A stretch of DNA of 64,000 bases. Origin: Aspidapion aeneum. Its lineage: Eukaryota > Arthropoda > Insecta > Coleoptera > Brentidae. Position 1 is the stretch's first letter. The number at the start of each line of letters is the position of its first letter. The position numbers and the translations under genes were made by a program. Where the stretch lies: positions 84,946,321-85,010,320 of the forward strand of contig OY755040.1 in NCBI GenBank assembly GCA_963576565.1, given 5' to 3'. This document shows positions 22,993-32,879 of this stretch, piece after piece. The notes under the pieces are model-generated. The model ran no database searches. It had not been told where the DNA came from and saw nothing but the letters and a program-made list of their open reading frames with translations.

Positions 22993-25900
22993 TCATTTTT
23001 CGGTAGGTGAATCTGAATCAATTGGAAGGGGGCAAAGCTTGACTAAAGGTCGTTTAAAGATACCGGACGCGGTACGAACATTTGCCACCCTAGCGTGCCC
23101 ATCAGGCCCTTTAAAAATTTCAATAATGCGACCTACCCGCCATTGAAGGGGCGGTGATAACTCGTCTTTGATAAGAACGAGGGTACCTATTTTTGGCTCT
23201 GCGCATGGTTCCAACCATTTATTTCGTACTTGAAGGGTATGTAAAAATTCTTGGCTCCAACGACGCCAAAAATCGGCTTGTATTCGTTGGACCAAGTTCC
23301 ATCGCGATAACCGATTCTCAGGTTTACTTGAAAAATCTTCATCAGGAACAGAAACTAAAGGTCCATGTGTTAAAAAATGTCCCGGTGTTAAAACCTGTAG
23401 ATCGTTACAGTCGGTAGATTGCGGGGTCAAGGGGCGAGAATTTAAAATCGCCTCAATTTGACAAAGAACTGTGTACAACTCCTCATAACTTAGAATTTGC
23501 GAGCCAATGGTACGAATTAAGTGAGTTTTTACTGATTTTATCCCTGACTCCCAAAGACCGCCGAAGTGGGGAGCTGATGGAGGGATAAAATTCCAGGCGA
23601 TAGCTTGTTGCGTGCAAGCATTTCTTGCAAGATCAAGCAATTCTTTGCTTGATTTAACGAAATTTGTGCCATTATCTGAAAAAAGAGTTTTTATGTAACC
23701 TCTTCGGGCAACAAAGCGACGTAGCGCAGCTAAAAAAGCGTCCGAAGTTAGATCTGACACTAACTCGAGATGTAAAGCTTTAGTATTTAGACAAATAAAA
23801 AGGCAGATATATGCCTTTTGTGTTTTTACACCTCTGTGTTTACTGAGAGTGATAGGTATAGCACCACTAAAATCTACTCCACTAAAAGTAAAAGGCTTTT
23901 GTGGAATCAAGCGGTAGGACGGAATTTGTCCCATGATTTGCTCATAAGAATGCGGTTTGACGCGAAAGCAACGAACACATTTGGATAAAACCGTTTTAAT
24001 TAAGCGTTTGGCAGATAAAATCCAAAAAATTTGACTAATGAGATATTGGACTGTTTGCACTCCGACATGCAAATATTTTTTGTGCATATATTCAATAAAA
24101 ATATAAGAAAGTCTACTTTCCTTGGGTAAAAGAAGAGGATGTTTTTGTCCGTAAGAAATAGTCATGGCTTGTTGAATGCGTCCTCCAACTCTTATAAGAC
24201 CATCCTGGTCTAAAAAGGGATTCAATTTTTGTATGGGTTTTATGCACTTTTTCTGGTTTTGAAGGTTAAGAATTACTTCAGAAAAGTATTTTTGTTGTTC
24301 GTGCTTAGCCAAACATTTTAAAGCGTTAAAGAGATCGATATAATCTATATTTGTCTTTTTTCTGACGTCTGCGGATAGTCTACAATTATTTATGAATCGT
24401 AAACTGCGGGCTAAAAGTAGTTGAATAGCGTAAAAATCGGATTTATTATTTAAAAGCGAATCTAAAAAATTTTCCGTTATTCGGTCACAAGAAATCAGAG
24501 CAACATTTTTTCGTTCCTCAGTCTCTAAACTGTCATTTATTTTGACTTGCGGGGTTTTTGTTGGCCATTTATCGAAAGATTCTTGTAAAAAACTAGGGGC
24601 GGCCCACCATAGGGGATGATTTAAAAGCTCACTCGGCGAGCAGCCGCGGCTGGCTACATCGGCACTATTGAGAAATGTGGGGGTATATAACCAACATTCT
24701 GGATTAATATTATCTTGGATAAGACTAACACGATTTGCGACAAAAGTTTTCCATTTACTTGGATGGGATTTTATCCAGTGTAAAACAACCATTGCGTCCG
24801 AAAAAGCGTAAATATTATTTATTGTGAACCTTTTTATGAATATATCATATGTGTATTTTAAGACCTCAGATAAAAGAGTAGCGGCTAGAAGTTCTATTCT
24901 CGGAATACTAACAAATTTTTTAAGTGGAGCGATGCGACTTTTCGCAAGAACAAAATATATGTGATATTTAGCGTTTCGTAAGACACGTAAGTATATTACG
25001 CATGCGTACCCTCGTTCACTCGCATCACAAAAACCACAGAGATCGATGGATTCGGCGTTGGTGATGTCAATGTGGCGGGGTAAACTAAATTTTTCTAAAA
25101 CTTGAAATTCAGATTGATAGAGTGTCCACTGACGAACTATTTCTAAAGTAGGCGTGGCGTCCCAGGAAATACCAAGTAACCAAATTTGTTGAATCAAATA
25201 TTTTAAAGTGAATGTTACTGGGGTAAGATAACCATGGGGGTCATAGCAGCGTGCTAAAAAAGAGAGAAGCGTCCTTTTAGTACAGCTTTGCTGATTAGGT
25301 AATATGTTAAATCGAAACTCGTCGTAGGAAGGATGCCAGCACAGGCCTAAGACCTTAGTGACGTCATCCGAATCGAGAGATAAAACTGCGGGGTTGACTA
25401 AGGAGGGATCTAAATGAGAGATCACTTCTGAGCGATTGCTAGACCATTTGTGTAATTTCAAGCCAGCGTTTCCTAATAACTCCGTAAGCTCATGCTGCAA
25501 ATTTAACGCCTCTTGAACCGTTTTACATGAAGTAGTGACGTCATCAATATAGGTATCGTTAAGTATAACTTTAGCAGCGTGAGGGTAGTTATCATATTCG
25601 GACTCAGCTAAGTGCTGAAGGGTGCGTAAAGCGAGATATGGTGAACAGTTCACTCCGTAAGTGACAGTTCGTAGTTTAAAAACGGAAACTTTTTCATTAG
25701 GGTTAAACCGCCAAAATATTTTTTGGTATTTTTGATGATCAGGGTTGATATTTATACCACGATACATTTTTTGAATATCGCAGGTGAGCGTCACAGGGTT
25801 AAGGCGAAAATGTAATAATATTTGAATAATATCTTTTTGTAGTTTTGGACCCGATAATAATACTTGATTAAGCGAAATATGCGTAAAAGGGTCAGTAATA

Positions 25901-27070
25901 CTCGCATTAAAAACTACCCTTGTCTTAGTAGTGATAGCTTCATTTTTAACAACAGCGAAATGTGGAATAAAATAGCTGTCTGAATCGTCTTCTTTTTCTG
26001 AGTCATAGTCCATATGACCCAATTCCAAATATTCATTCATAAATTTAGAATATTCACAATACAAGTTTTTATCGCGAAGCAGTTTTTTTTCTAAAGATAA
26101 GAAACGATTTAGCGCGACTTGTTTTATTCCAGGAAACTGCGGTGGATTGTCAAATGTGCGAAAGGGAAGGGAGACAGTATACCGGCCGTCTTGATTACGC
26201 GACACGCTCTGTTTAAAATAATTTTCACAAATTTCATCCTCTGGTTTCAAATGAGTTTTTTGTGGGACGCAGTCGGTTTCCCAAAATTTTGAAATTAATT
26301 GCGAAAGCGAGTCATTTTCATTTTGACAAAAAAGAGCATTAATTGGCGGGGTAGAAATTAAGGGTTGATTTATTTGTCCCATCAAAATATAGCCGAAAAT
26401 AGTTCCCATAGCAAAGGGATGATTTGGATCATCGCTAGCGATTTTTTCACCCTGTATAATTAGTGGAAAGAGATCCATACCAATTAGTAAATTTACAGGC
26501 GAAGGGTGGTAAAAAGTGGGATCTGCTAAGGGTAAATTTTTTATAAAATGCCAATTTTCTGTATTTATTTTTACTGACGGTAAATCAGTACAAACCCTTT
26601 GCAAAATAATCGCTTGCGTAGACACAAAAATATCTGGTTTTTGAAAATTACAAATTTTAATAAAAATCGATCCTAGATCAGAAGTAAGAGAGTTGCCTCC
26701 AACCCCCTGTATATTTGAACATAAGGGTTGTCTGGGAAGGCCCAATTGTTGCGCTAATTTTTGAGAACAAAAGGTGTTTTGCGAACCGCTGTCTAAAACG
26801 GCTCTAACTGTTTGAAAGTGACCGCGGACATCTTGAATTTTTACTAGGATAGTTGACAATAAAACTTGCGATTGCGCAGAAATAAAACCACAATGCGTGG
26901 GGTTAGAACCTGAAGGAGTTGCGATTGGTACTTGTGAATTAGAAGACGTCGAAGTAAAATTGTTATTATTTTGAGTAGAGTAATTTTGAAGCGGACACCC
27001 AGTAGCCGGGGATCTAAAACTTTGCTGACTGGCCAAGTAACCACGTGGTGAACTGTGAAAGATTTTGTGA
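22993..27070 (-). CDS. pol: BEL/Pao pol: protease, RT, RNase H, integrase
   Basis: An uninterrupted frame of about 1,355 codons, +1 relative to gag; it opens after a TGA near 27070 and has no ATG near its start, so expression by frameshift from gag is expected. Domains by residue from 27036: aspartic protease with A-V-L-D-S-G-S near 78-84; RT with VVFNASI near 375, LTCDIQKMYRGI near 425 and the catalytic TYIDDVT near 495; RNase H with IDLCGFCDASERGYACVIY near 680; H-x-H/C-x-C integrase zinc finger (C-V-R-C-F-R near 1018); integrase core D-F-S-G near 1056, FSDNGTNF near 1120, GLWESGIKS near 1158; a C-terminal DUF5641-type domain (LVLIKDELSPPLQWRVGRI). All catalytic residues are present, so the element may still be active. 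Confidence 0.95.
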
Positions 27071-28358
27071 GAAATTCACGTTAGCATCAAAATGTGATCT
27101 ATTTTGATTTTGAGAATTAGCGTAATTATAATTTCGCTCAAAATGAATTAATGAGTGGTGTCTTTGATTACCAGGGCAATAGCGACATGAGCGTAGACTT
27201 TGACAAGAATTTGTTAAATGTATTGAGCTTAAACAATTTAAACATAGTTTTTTATTTTTAGCGTAAGAATAGCGTTCGTAGGGAGATTTACCTTTAAATG
27301 CGTTACATAAATATATTGAATGTGTGTTAGAATCACAAAAAGCGCATCTATCTTTAGATTGAGTATTTTCCGTACCAAGGAGCGTTTTTGTATAATAAGG
27401 CGAGGCGTTATTTTTATAAAACTGTTTATTATTTTTAAATCTATTTTTAGATTGTAGCGAATAAAGCGAATTACATTGACTTTCAAGGAAATTATAAATT
27501 TCTTGATATTTGGGCATTTCATTAGACCTAGAATTAGCTAGTTCAAAGCGCGAAAGTAGTACCTCAGGCAATTTATCTAGTAAAATGTTGGCGAGCGGAA
27601 AACACCATTGATCAGTGTCGTAATTTAGAGTTTTTAAAGCCTCAATGTTTTCTGAAAAAACATCAAGCAGCGTGCGCAGCGTTTCTGGATTGTCGTCTTT
27701 GAGAGCGGGAAAATTATACACGGAGCGCCAATAAGTTTGAGCCGATAAGCGGGGGTTATGATAGCGTTTTAGAAGCGTATTGTAAGCGATTATATAATTA
27801 GCGTCGGTTATTTGTAAGTGTTTAACTACGTTTAAAGGCGGTCCTTTTAGGTAGGACAGTAACAAATTAAATTTAGCGTTTGTAGGAATACTAGGATTAT
27901 TGTGTACAGAACTATTGTACATATCTAGAAAGGTTGGAAACTTAGTGATGTCGCCATGAAATTCGACAATGCGCAGTCTTGGCATTAAAGACGCCATAAA
28001 GCGGTCTGGATCAGAAGAATTTGAAATTTGCGTTAAGTTTTGAGGTTGAGGAGCTTCAATTTTCACCTCAAATAGTTGTTTTTGAATTCTTTTAATATCA
28101 TAGAAGCTGTCGTCAAACTCAGTAAGGCGTTAATTTTTCTTCTTCCAGTCTCTCCGGACTTGCCGAATAAGCCTCTATTATTTGATTTTGATAAATAAAA
28201 AAAGTTTCTTTAATTTCATCAAGGTCGATAAGTCGAACCTGTAAACACGGTTTTTTTGTATCATCCGTTAGGCAAGCATTAGCTAAGTTATGAAGAGTAT
28301 TAATGCGATTATGTTGCACATTACGGAGTGCTTCTAACTTCTTAAGTTGCGTACTCAT
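27014..28358 (-). CDS. gag: BEL/Pao gag, two frames
   Basis: Nucleocapsid precursor. The first 79 codons (28358-28119, start MSTQLKKLEALRNV) match the N-terminal helix region of BEL gag proteins and end in TGA at a TAC-TGA-G junction; the rest (28066-27014 and the short in-frame stretch before it) is one nucleotide downstream in frame. It contains the DUF1759-type region (FPTFLDMYNSSVHNNPSIP, then NTLLKRYHNPRLSAQTYW, PALKDDNPETLRTLL) and three Cys/His knuckles near the C-terminus (C-x2-C motifs in CAFCDSNTHSIYLC, CLNCLSSIHLTNSC, CRYCPGNQRHHS). It overlaps pol by about 55 nt. Either a single-base change in a fresh copy or a recoding site explains the N-terminal break. Confidence 0.85.
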
Positions 28359-28707
28359 TGTAATGTTTTGAAAAAACTCCGTTAAAACAGGTGAACGATT
28401 AGTTTCCGAAATTTTTAATATTTAAAAATTAAAAGCGTTTAAAAAGAAAGAAAATAGGCGATAAAAAATGTAAACAAGTCTCATTTACCTCTCTAATATC
28501 TTTTACAGCGATGTGGTGGAAACTTTTCCTACGTGCAGGTGACGCCAAGCCAAAAAGAGGTAGGAAATGCGCGAAAACAATGCGCGTTCGGTACTTTTTT
28601 ACTTGTTATTTTTACTGCTAGCACAGCAAACAGATCAAGGTCATGCGTATTTATTAAAAATTTTATATTTAACAAAATGCGATTTAGACTTTAATTTTTC
28701 CCGGGGT
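28359..28707 (-). other. BEL 5' leader
   Basis: Untranslated leader between the primer-binding site and the gag start. No other structure is supported. Confidence 0.5.
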
Positions 28708-28735
28708 CCTGTTATCAGGCTCGAACCTGGACCAA
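28708..28735 (-). promoter_or_regulatory. tRNA primer-binding site of the BEL element
   Basis: Two bases inside the 5' LTR the minus strand reads TGGTCCAGGTTCGAGCC, complementary to a tRNA 3' end with CCA. The T-loop-like GTTCGAG supports this; I do not assign the tRNA species. Confidence 0.7.
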
Positions 28736-28736
28736 A

Positions 28737-29398
28737 TGGTGAGGTTAGGCCTTCTGTAGAAAATAAAATATACCGAAGGACCACTCGAGATAGCTCGAGA
28801 AAAACGTGGGGGAGTTAAGAGGGACTGTATCTTTCCACAGGGCTCCAACAGGGAAAAAAGAGCCTAAAAACTTAAATACTAAAAAATAGCGCAACAATGA
28901 AGAATTATCAAGAAACGACTTACCCTTAGATGTCTTTTGTAGCTACTTAGCTGGCCAGCCCGATTATACGCGAAGTACCAGACTCTCCATTGTTCTATAG
29001 GGCAAAATGTTCCAAACACTAATATCTAATAAACTAAAGCGTAAAATTAATAGTTTCCACAATTTTAATATAAAATGATAGCGGTGCGGTGACTTTACTT
29101 GCACGTGGCGCGTGGTTGAGTTGTTCTCTCAGACAATCGGCGTTTTCGTCTGCTAGGCCGAATTTAGCCGCTTATCTCAAATCCTTCATTGCTGGAAGAA
29201 GCGCGCGAAGTTTAAATTTAAAATATGGAAAGATATAGCGTAAAGTAAATCAAAATAATATTCTAAAAACGCTTGTAAGCGTAGAAAATGTAACCCAAAA
29301 ATATTTAAAAACTAAGAGAGATAGCTTCTCTAATTTTAAGTGAAAATTAGAGAATATAATTATTTACAAAAATAAAAACAAGTTGGGAAACTTGTTCA
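28737..29398 (-). repeat. BEL/Pao 5' LTR
   Basis: 662 bp partner of 22310-22971, followed on the outer side by the CATAT duplication. Confidence 0.95.
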
Positions 29399-29910
29399 CA
29401 TATACTATAATATAGTAGTGTGAGCTATGGTGATCCTAATTTTTTTGAGAAAAAAAAGTTGCTCCGATTTGAAAGATTTTTATATATCTTTGCGTTTCAG
29501 ATGATTTTGAAATTTTTTTTGTCGCGTTGTCTGTCTGTATGTCTGTCTGTAACGACCAATAGCATAACTCAAAAACCGCTTGACCCCATTCCCATTTAAA
29601 AATTAACAAAATCCACCGAACACAAGCCAAATAAAAGGGTGGGGATAGATTTCAAAAATGAGAGTTTATGTGAAAATATGATATCAAACAAAAGGTAATT
29701 GAGTCCGGAGTTAAACAAAATATATTTTGTTTTTGTTTTGTTTAAGGGTGGGGGTAGAATTCAAAAATGTGTGTTTAAGTCAAAACATGGCTTGTGTGGT
29801 ATCAAACGAAAGGTAATTTAGTCTGGAATTGAATAAAATATATTTCGGTTTTTAGTTATATTAGCTCACACGTACACTATAACTATAATACCTAGTGTGA
29901 GCTTAGGGGC
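29399..29910. repeat. Dispersed repeat with palindromic ends and 2-copy internal tandem
   Basis: After the BEL target duplication the sequence resumes with the right half of a palindrome (CATATACTATAATATAGTAG-GTGTGAG), then a diverged copy of the TCTG...TAACGACC block seen at 9650 and 9910, then two ~110 bp tandem copies of a GGGTGGGGNTAGA...GGTAATT block (about 29637 and 29747), and a second palindrome AGCTCACAC...GTGTGAGCT at about 29868-29906. Non-coding. Confidence 0.7.
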
Positions 29911-31140
29911 CCATATATTGACAGAGTATTTATTTTTAAAAAAGACTGGGCTCAGAATAGCGCCACTTTTTACCCAATAATCCAAATTTTTGTGTATTAC
30001 TGTTTCCAAGATTCTCATAGGAAACCATAACTTTCAATGTGCGATGCAAAGTTTTGTAGAAAAGAAATATCGAGTGTGCACAAATCACACTATCTTGCCT
30101 TAAGTGAAAAACGGGTTGATTGGAAAGAGTGAAACCAATCTTGGTTTGTGGCGGATTACGGAAGAGACATGGTTTGTTTTTGCTTCTTGCTTGGCATTGA
30201 AAGCATATTTCAGCCTAGGAAAGCCGTGGTGAAATTTCTGAAATATGCAAGTCGAAGAAAAAATTAAAAAGACAGAGTAATAAATAAACCTAGTCATAAA
30301 AAAATTATATTAAAAAATAAGCACATATCAAGTAACTGTCCCAAAACTATTTTCGTTTCACTTCCTATATCGTACTAATGAATATAATTTTGGCTTTCTT
30401 ATTTGAATGGTTTAAAAATAAGCTAAGTACACCTGTAATCTATTTAAAGAAAATAAAACACCGCTGTACCATTTTGAATAGCAGTTTACGTTTTAAAACT
30501 TTGATGTTCTGGGGTAACGCATTCGTGACTATCCCGATCCCAACTGAAAGTTTTTGAATAAACTACTGTCTACTGTGCAATGCGCTTTCTTTCGACTCCA
30601 GAGCCGGTACCAGCTCTCGTCACGCACGAGGAAAACTAAAAATAGTTTTTGAAGAAAGAAGCACTTTTCCGTACTAGTGCGAAAAAAACAACAGCATGAC
30701 AAAACATTAAAGCTAAACCTGTCACTCAAAACACTAAACACTACGTTATCAAAATTTAATATAAATAAATTCTTGAAAAATTTTTGTTCACTTGATTGCT
30801 AGCCTGAATCATCTAAGCGCGTCGTTCGCCATCTGTAACTACATGCGGGAAAGTGATATTTTTTGCACTAGTTAGATAAACTACTATTTTCTACTAGAAT
30901 GTGGAAAACTACACTTTTCTGCGTGCATTATAGATTTAACAATGCGACTTTTCGCATTAGTAAAAAGAAATAAAAAAAAGTTAGGTTTTAGGGAGTAACT
31001 GACAAACAAAATTTAAAAATTATTAAATTAATATGGTTGTAGTTTACAAAAGTACTAAATATTTAAATTTATCAGAAGTCTGCTATAATTTTTAATAAAA
31101 TAAAGCGAAATTATATGTGTTTAAATAATTTTTTATACGA
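29911..31140. other. AT-rich stretch, nothing recognised
   Basis: I read both strands and found only chance-size open frames and scattered copies of short strings such as TTTTGCACTAGT/ACTAGTGCGAAAA. No gene or mobile element is supported. Confidence 0.4.
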
Positions 31141-31985
31141 CTGTCTTGTAAAAGGGGGTTTTGCGCACGGAGAACACGATCTGAAAATGGCATTTTGCGC
31201 ACGCTGTGTGCAAAATGTCTTGCAGACGCTTACGTCATTTCTGCATACGGGTCTCCCGTCATTGTGATTTTTGTTGTTGTCACCAGTAGTTTAGTGGGCC
31301 CCTTCAGAACAGCCCCACTCCTGCCACCCTAACCCCCGCCCACTTTCCCCCCTCCCTCCCCGCAGGGGGCGTGGCCACACTTACTTCCCCCCCCTCCCCC
31401 TCACACCCCCGGAGGCGTGGTCTTCCCCTCCCCTCCCCCCGAAGTTGGGTAAAAAAAGATGGCGGCCAGCCAATGATAGGCGAAGTGGGGGACCCTTATT
31501 TTAAGGGTCGACCAATAGGAAGCGACTTCCCCGAAGGGGGGAGGAGCCAAAATGGCGGCTGGCCAATCAGAAGAGAGCTTGCCTCTCATTGGCTGGCCAA
31601 TGATAGGCGAAGTGGGGGACCCTTATTTTAAGGGTCGACCAATAGGAAGCGACTTCCCCGAAGGGGGAGGAGCCAAAATGGCGGGAGCAGGAAAAAAAGA
31701 TGGCGGCCAGCCAATCAGAAGAGAGCTTGCCTCTCATTAGCTGGCCAATGATAGGCGAAGTGGGGGACCCTTATTTTAAGGGTCGACCAATAGGAAACGA
31801 CTTCCCCCGAAGGGGGAGGAGCCAAAATGGCGGCAGCAGGAAAAAAAAAAGATGGCGGCCAGCCAATCAGAAGAGAGCTTGTCTCTCATTGGTTGGCCTT
31901 TTGAAAGTCGAAGTGCGTAACACCGTGCATGAAGGCGTAGCAATAATAAAAGATGGTCATAGATTTCCCCCCTTTGAGTATTAAC
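31141..31985. promoter_or_regulatory. GC-rich island with CCAAT / ATGGCGGC / C-rich tandem repeats
   Basis: In AT-rich surroundings this block is GC-rich. Three copies of AAGTGGGGGACCCTTATTTT + AAGGGTCGACCAATAGGAA start at 31481, 31600 and 31758; each contains the near-palindrome GACCCTTATTTTAAGGGTC and is followed by GACTTCCCC, GAAGGGGGGAGGAGCC and AAAATGGCGGC. Four or more AAGATGGCGGCCAGCCAAT copies lie between. The motifs equal known YY1 (AANATGGCGGC), NF-Y (CCAAT), ETS (CTTCC) and GC/GT-box (GGGGCGTGG near 31367) sites, and a TTACGTCA half site lies near 31231. Upstream are long C-rich tracts (31290-31440). It looks like a multi-site promoter or replication-control region; long open frames across the repeats are a by-product of base composition. 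Confidence 0.55.
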
Positions 31986-32830
31986 TTTCCCCCCTTTGAG
32001 TACGTACCAGTGCAAGACTGGCACCCTATTTTCTCTCTCTCCCTCTAGCACACTAGAATTATCTCTCTAACGCATCCTATTTTCTCTCTCTCTCTCTCTC
32101 TAGCACACTAGAATTATACGTACTTAACTATTTTAATAAACTAGAAATATTTTTATTTTAAATAAATGTTCATACGTACCTACTCAGTATAACTTTTTTT
32201 CAGCATCAATGATTTAAATATGTATTTTTTTTTCACTTTTAATAAAGCAAATTTTGATTTTGCTGTAACTTTTATATACATTTCTTAAAATATTTTTAAA
32301 GAAAGCATATATATTATTGCTTTCTTTAAAGTCTTTTTTCATTTTTATTTAAAAATAAAAATAGAAAGGTTGGTCAATTACCATTTTTTAGGTTTATTTA
32401 TCTTTATTTATGTCTTTTTTTCAAAACTTTTTCTCCAGAAAATATTTGAGAGTAATGGAATATTGAGGAAAGTGTAATATTTAACAAAAAAAAGACATAA
32501 ACTTGTCAAACATTTTTCAAACTAAAATGTATTGAAAACTAAAGATGGAGCTAATGGTAATCTAATTCAGAATTTAATAATTAATTTAAAAGAAAGGTAT
32601 TTTTCTTTAATTTTTTTAATTTTTTTTTTAAATTATAATATTTATGTTAAAATATACTATTACTAAATAATTAATAATCATAACCTAAGGTAACATATGG
32701 ACTAATGAAATACTATACTATTACTAAATAATTAATAATCAACCTAAGGTAATATATGGACTAATAAAATACTATACTATTACAAAATAACTTTTAAAAA
32801 AAATCCTAACCTAGCCTAAAACTATAGGAT
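31986..32830. repeat. CT-rich duplication, then AT-rich tandem copy
   Basis: 31995-32115 has two copies of CTATTTTCTCTCTCTC...TAGCACACTAGAATTAT with a (CT)n expansion in the second. 32651-32782 holds two ~66 bp copies of ACTAAATAATTAATAATC...CCTAAGGTAA-ATATGGACTAAT. The remainder is AT-rich and non-coding; part of it is the expected 3' region of the spliced gene to the right. Confidence 0.7.
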
Positions 32831-32835
32831 ATTTC

Positions 32836-32879
32836 ACACCTTAATTACTTAGATGAAATCATCTAAATAATTAAGGTGT
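32836..32879. repeat. 21 bp-arm palindrome at the 3' end of the four-exon gene
   Basis: Arms 32836-32856 and 32859-32879 pair with one mismatch around a 2-base centre. The stop codon of the gene and its last codons lie inside it. Confidence 0.85.

Larger units (their letters stand above)
22310..29398 (-). mobile_element. Full-length BEL/Pao LTR retrotransposon
   Basis: Complete element on the minus strand: two 662 bp LTRs (5' LTR 28737-29398, 3' LTR 22310-22971) starting TGAACAAG and ending CTCACCA, TSD CATAT (22305-22309 and 29399-29403), a primer-binding site just inside the 5' LTR, gag and a complete pol. The LTRs have equal length and I see no differences where I compared them, so the insertion is young. 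It landed in the arm of a palindrome belonging to an older repeat. Confidence 0.95.

Noticed and set aside
23193..23417. 74-codon plus-strand frame within BEL pol
   Set aside because: Antisense shadow of the intact pol gene.
31371..31984. Overlapping plus-strand frames of 62-94 codons across the GC-rich repeats
   Set aside because: They repeat the same peptide because the DNA unit repeats, change frame between units and have no conserved motif; a by-product of a stop-poor GC-rich repeat.
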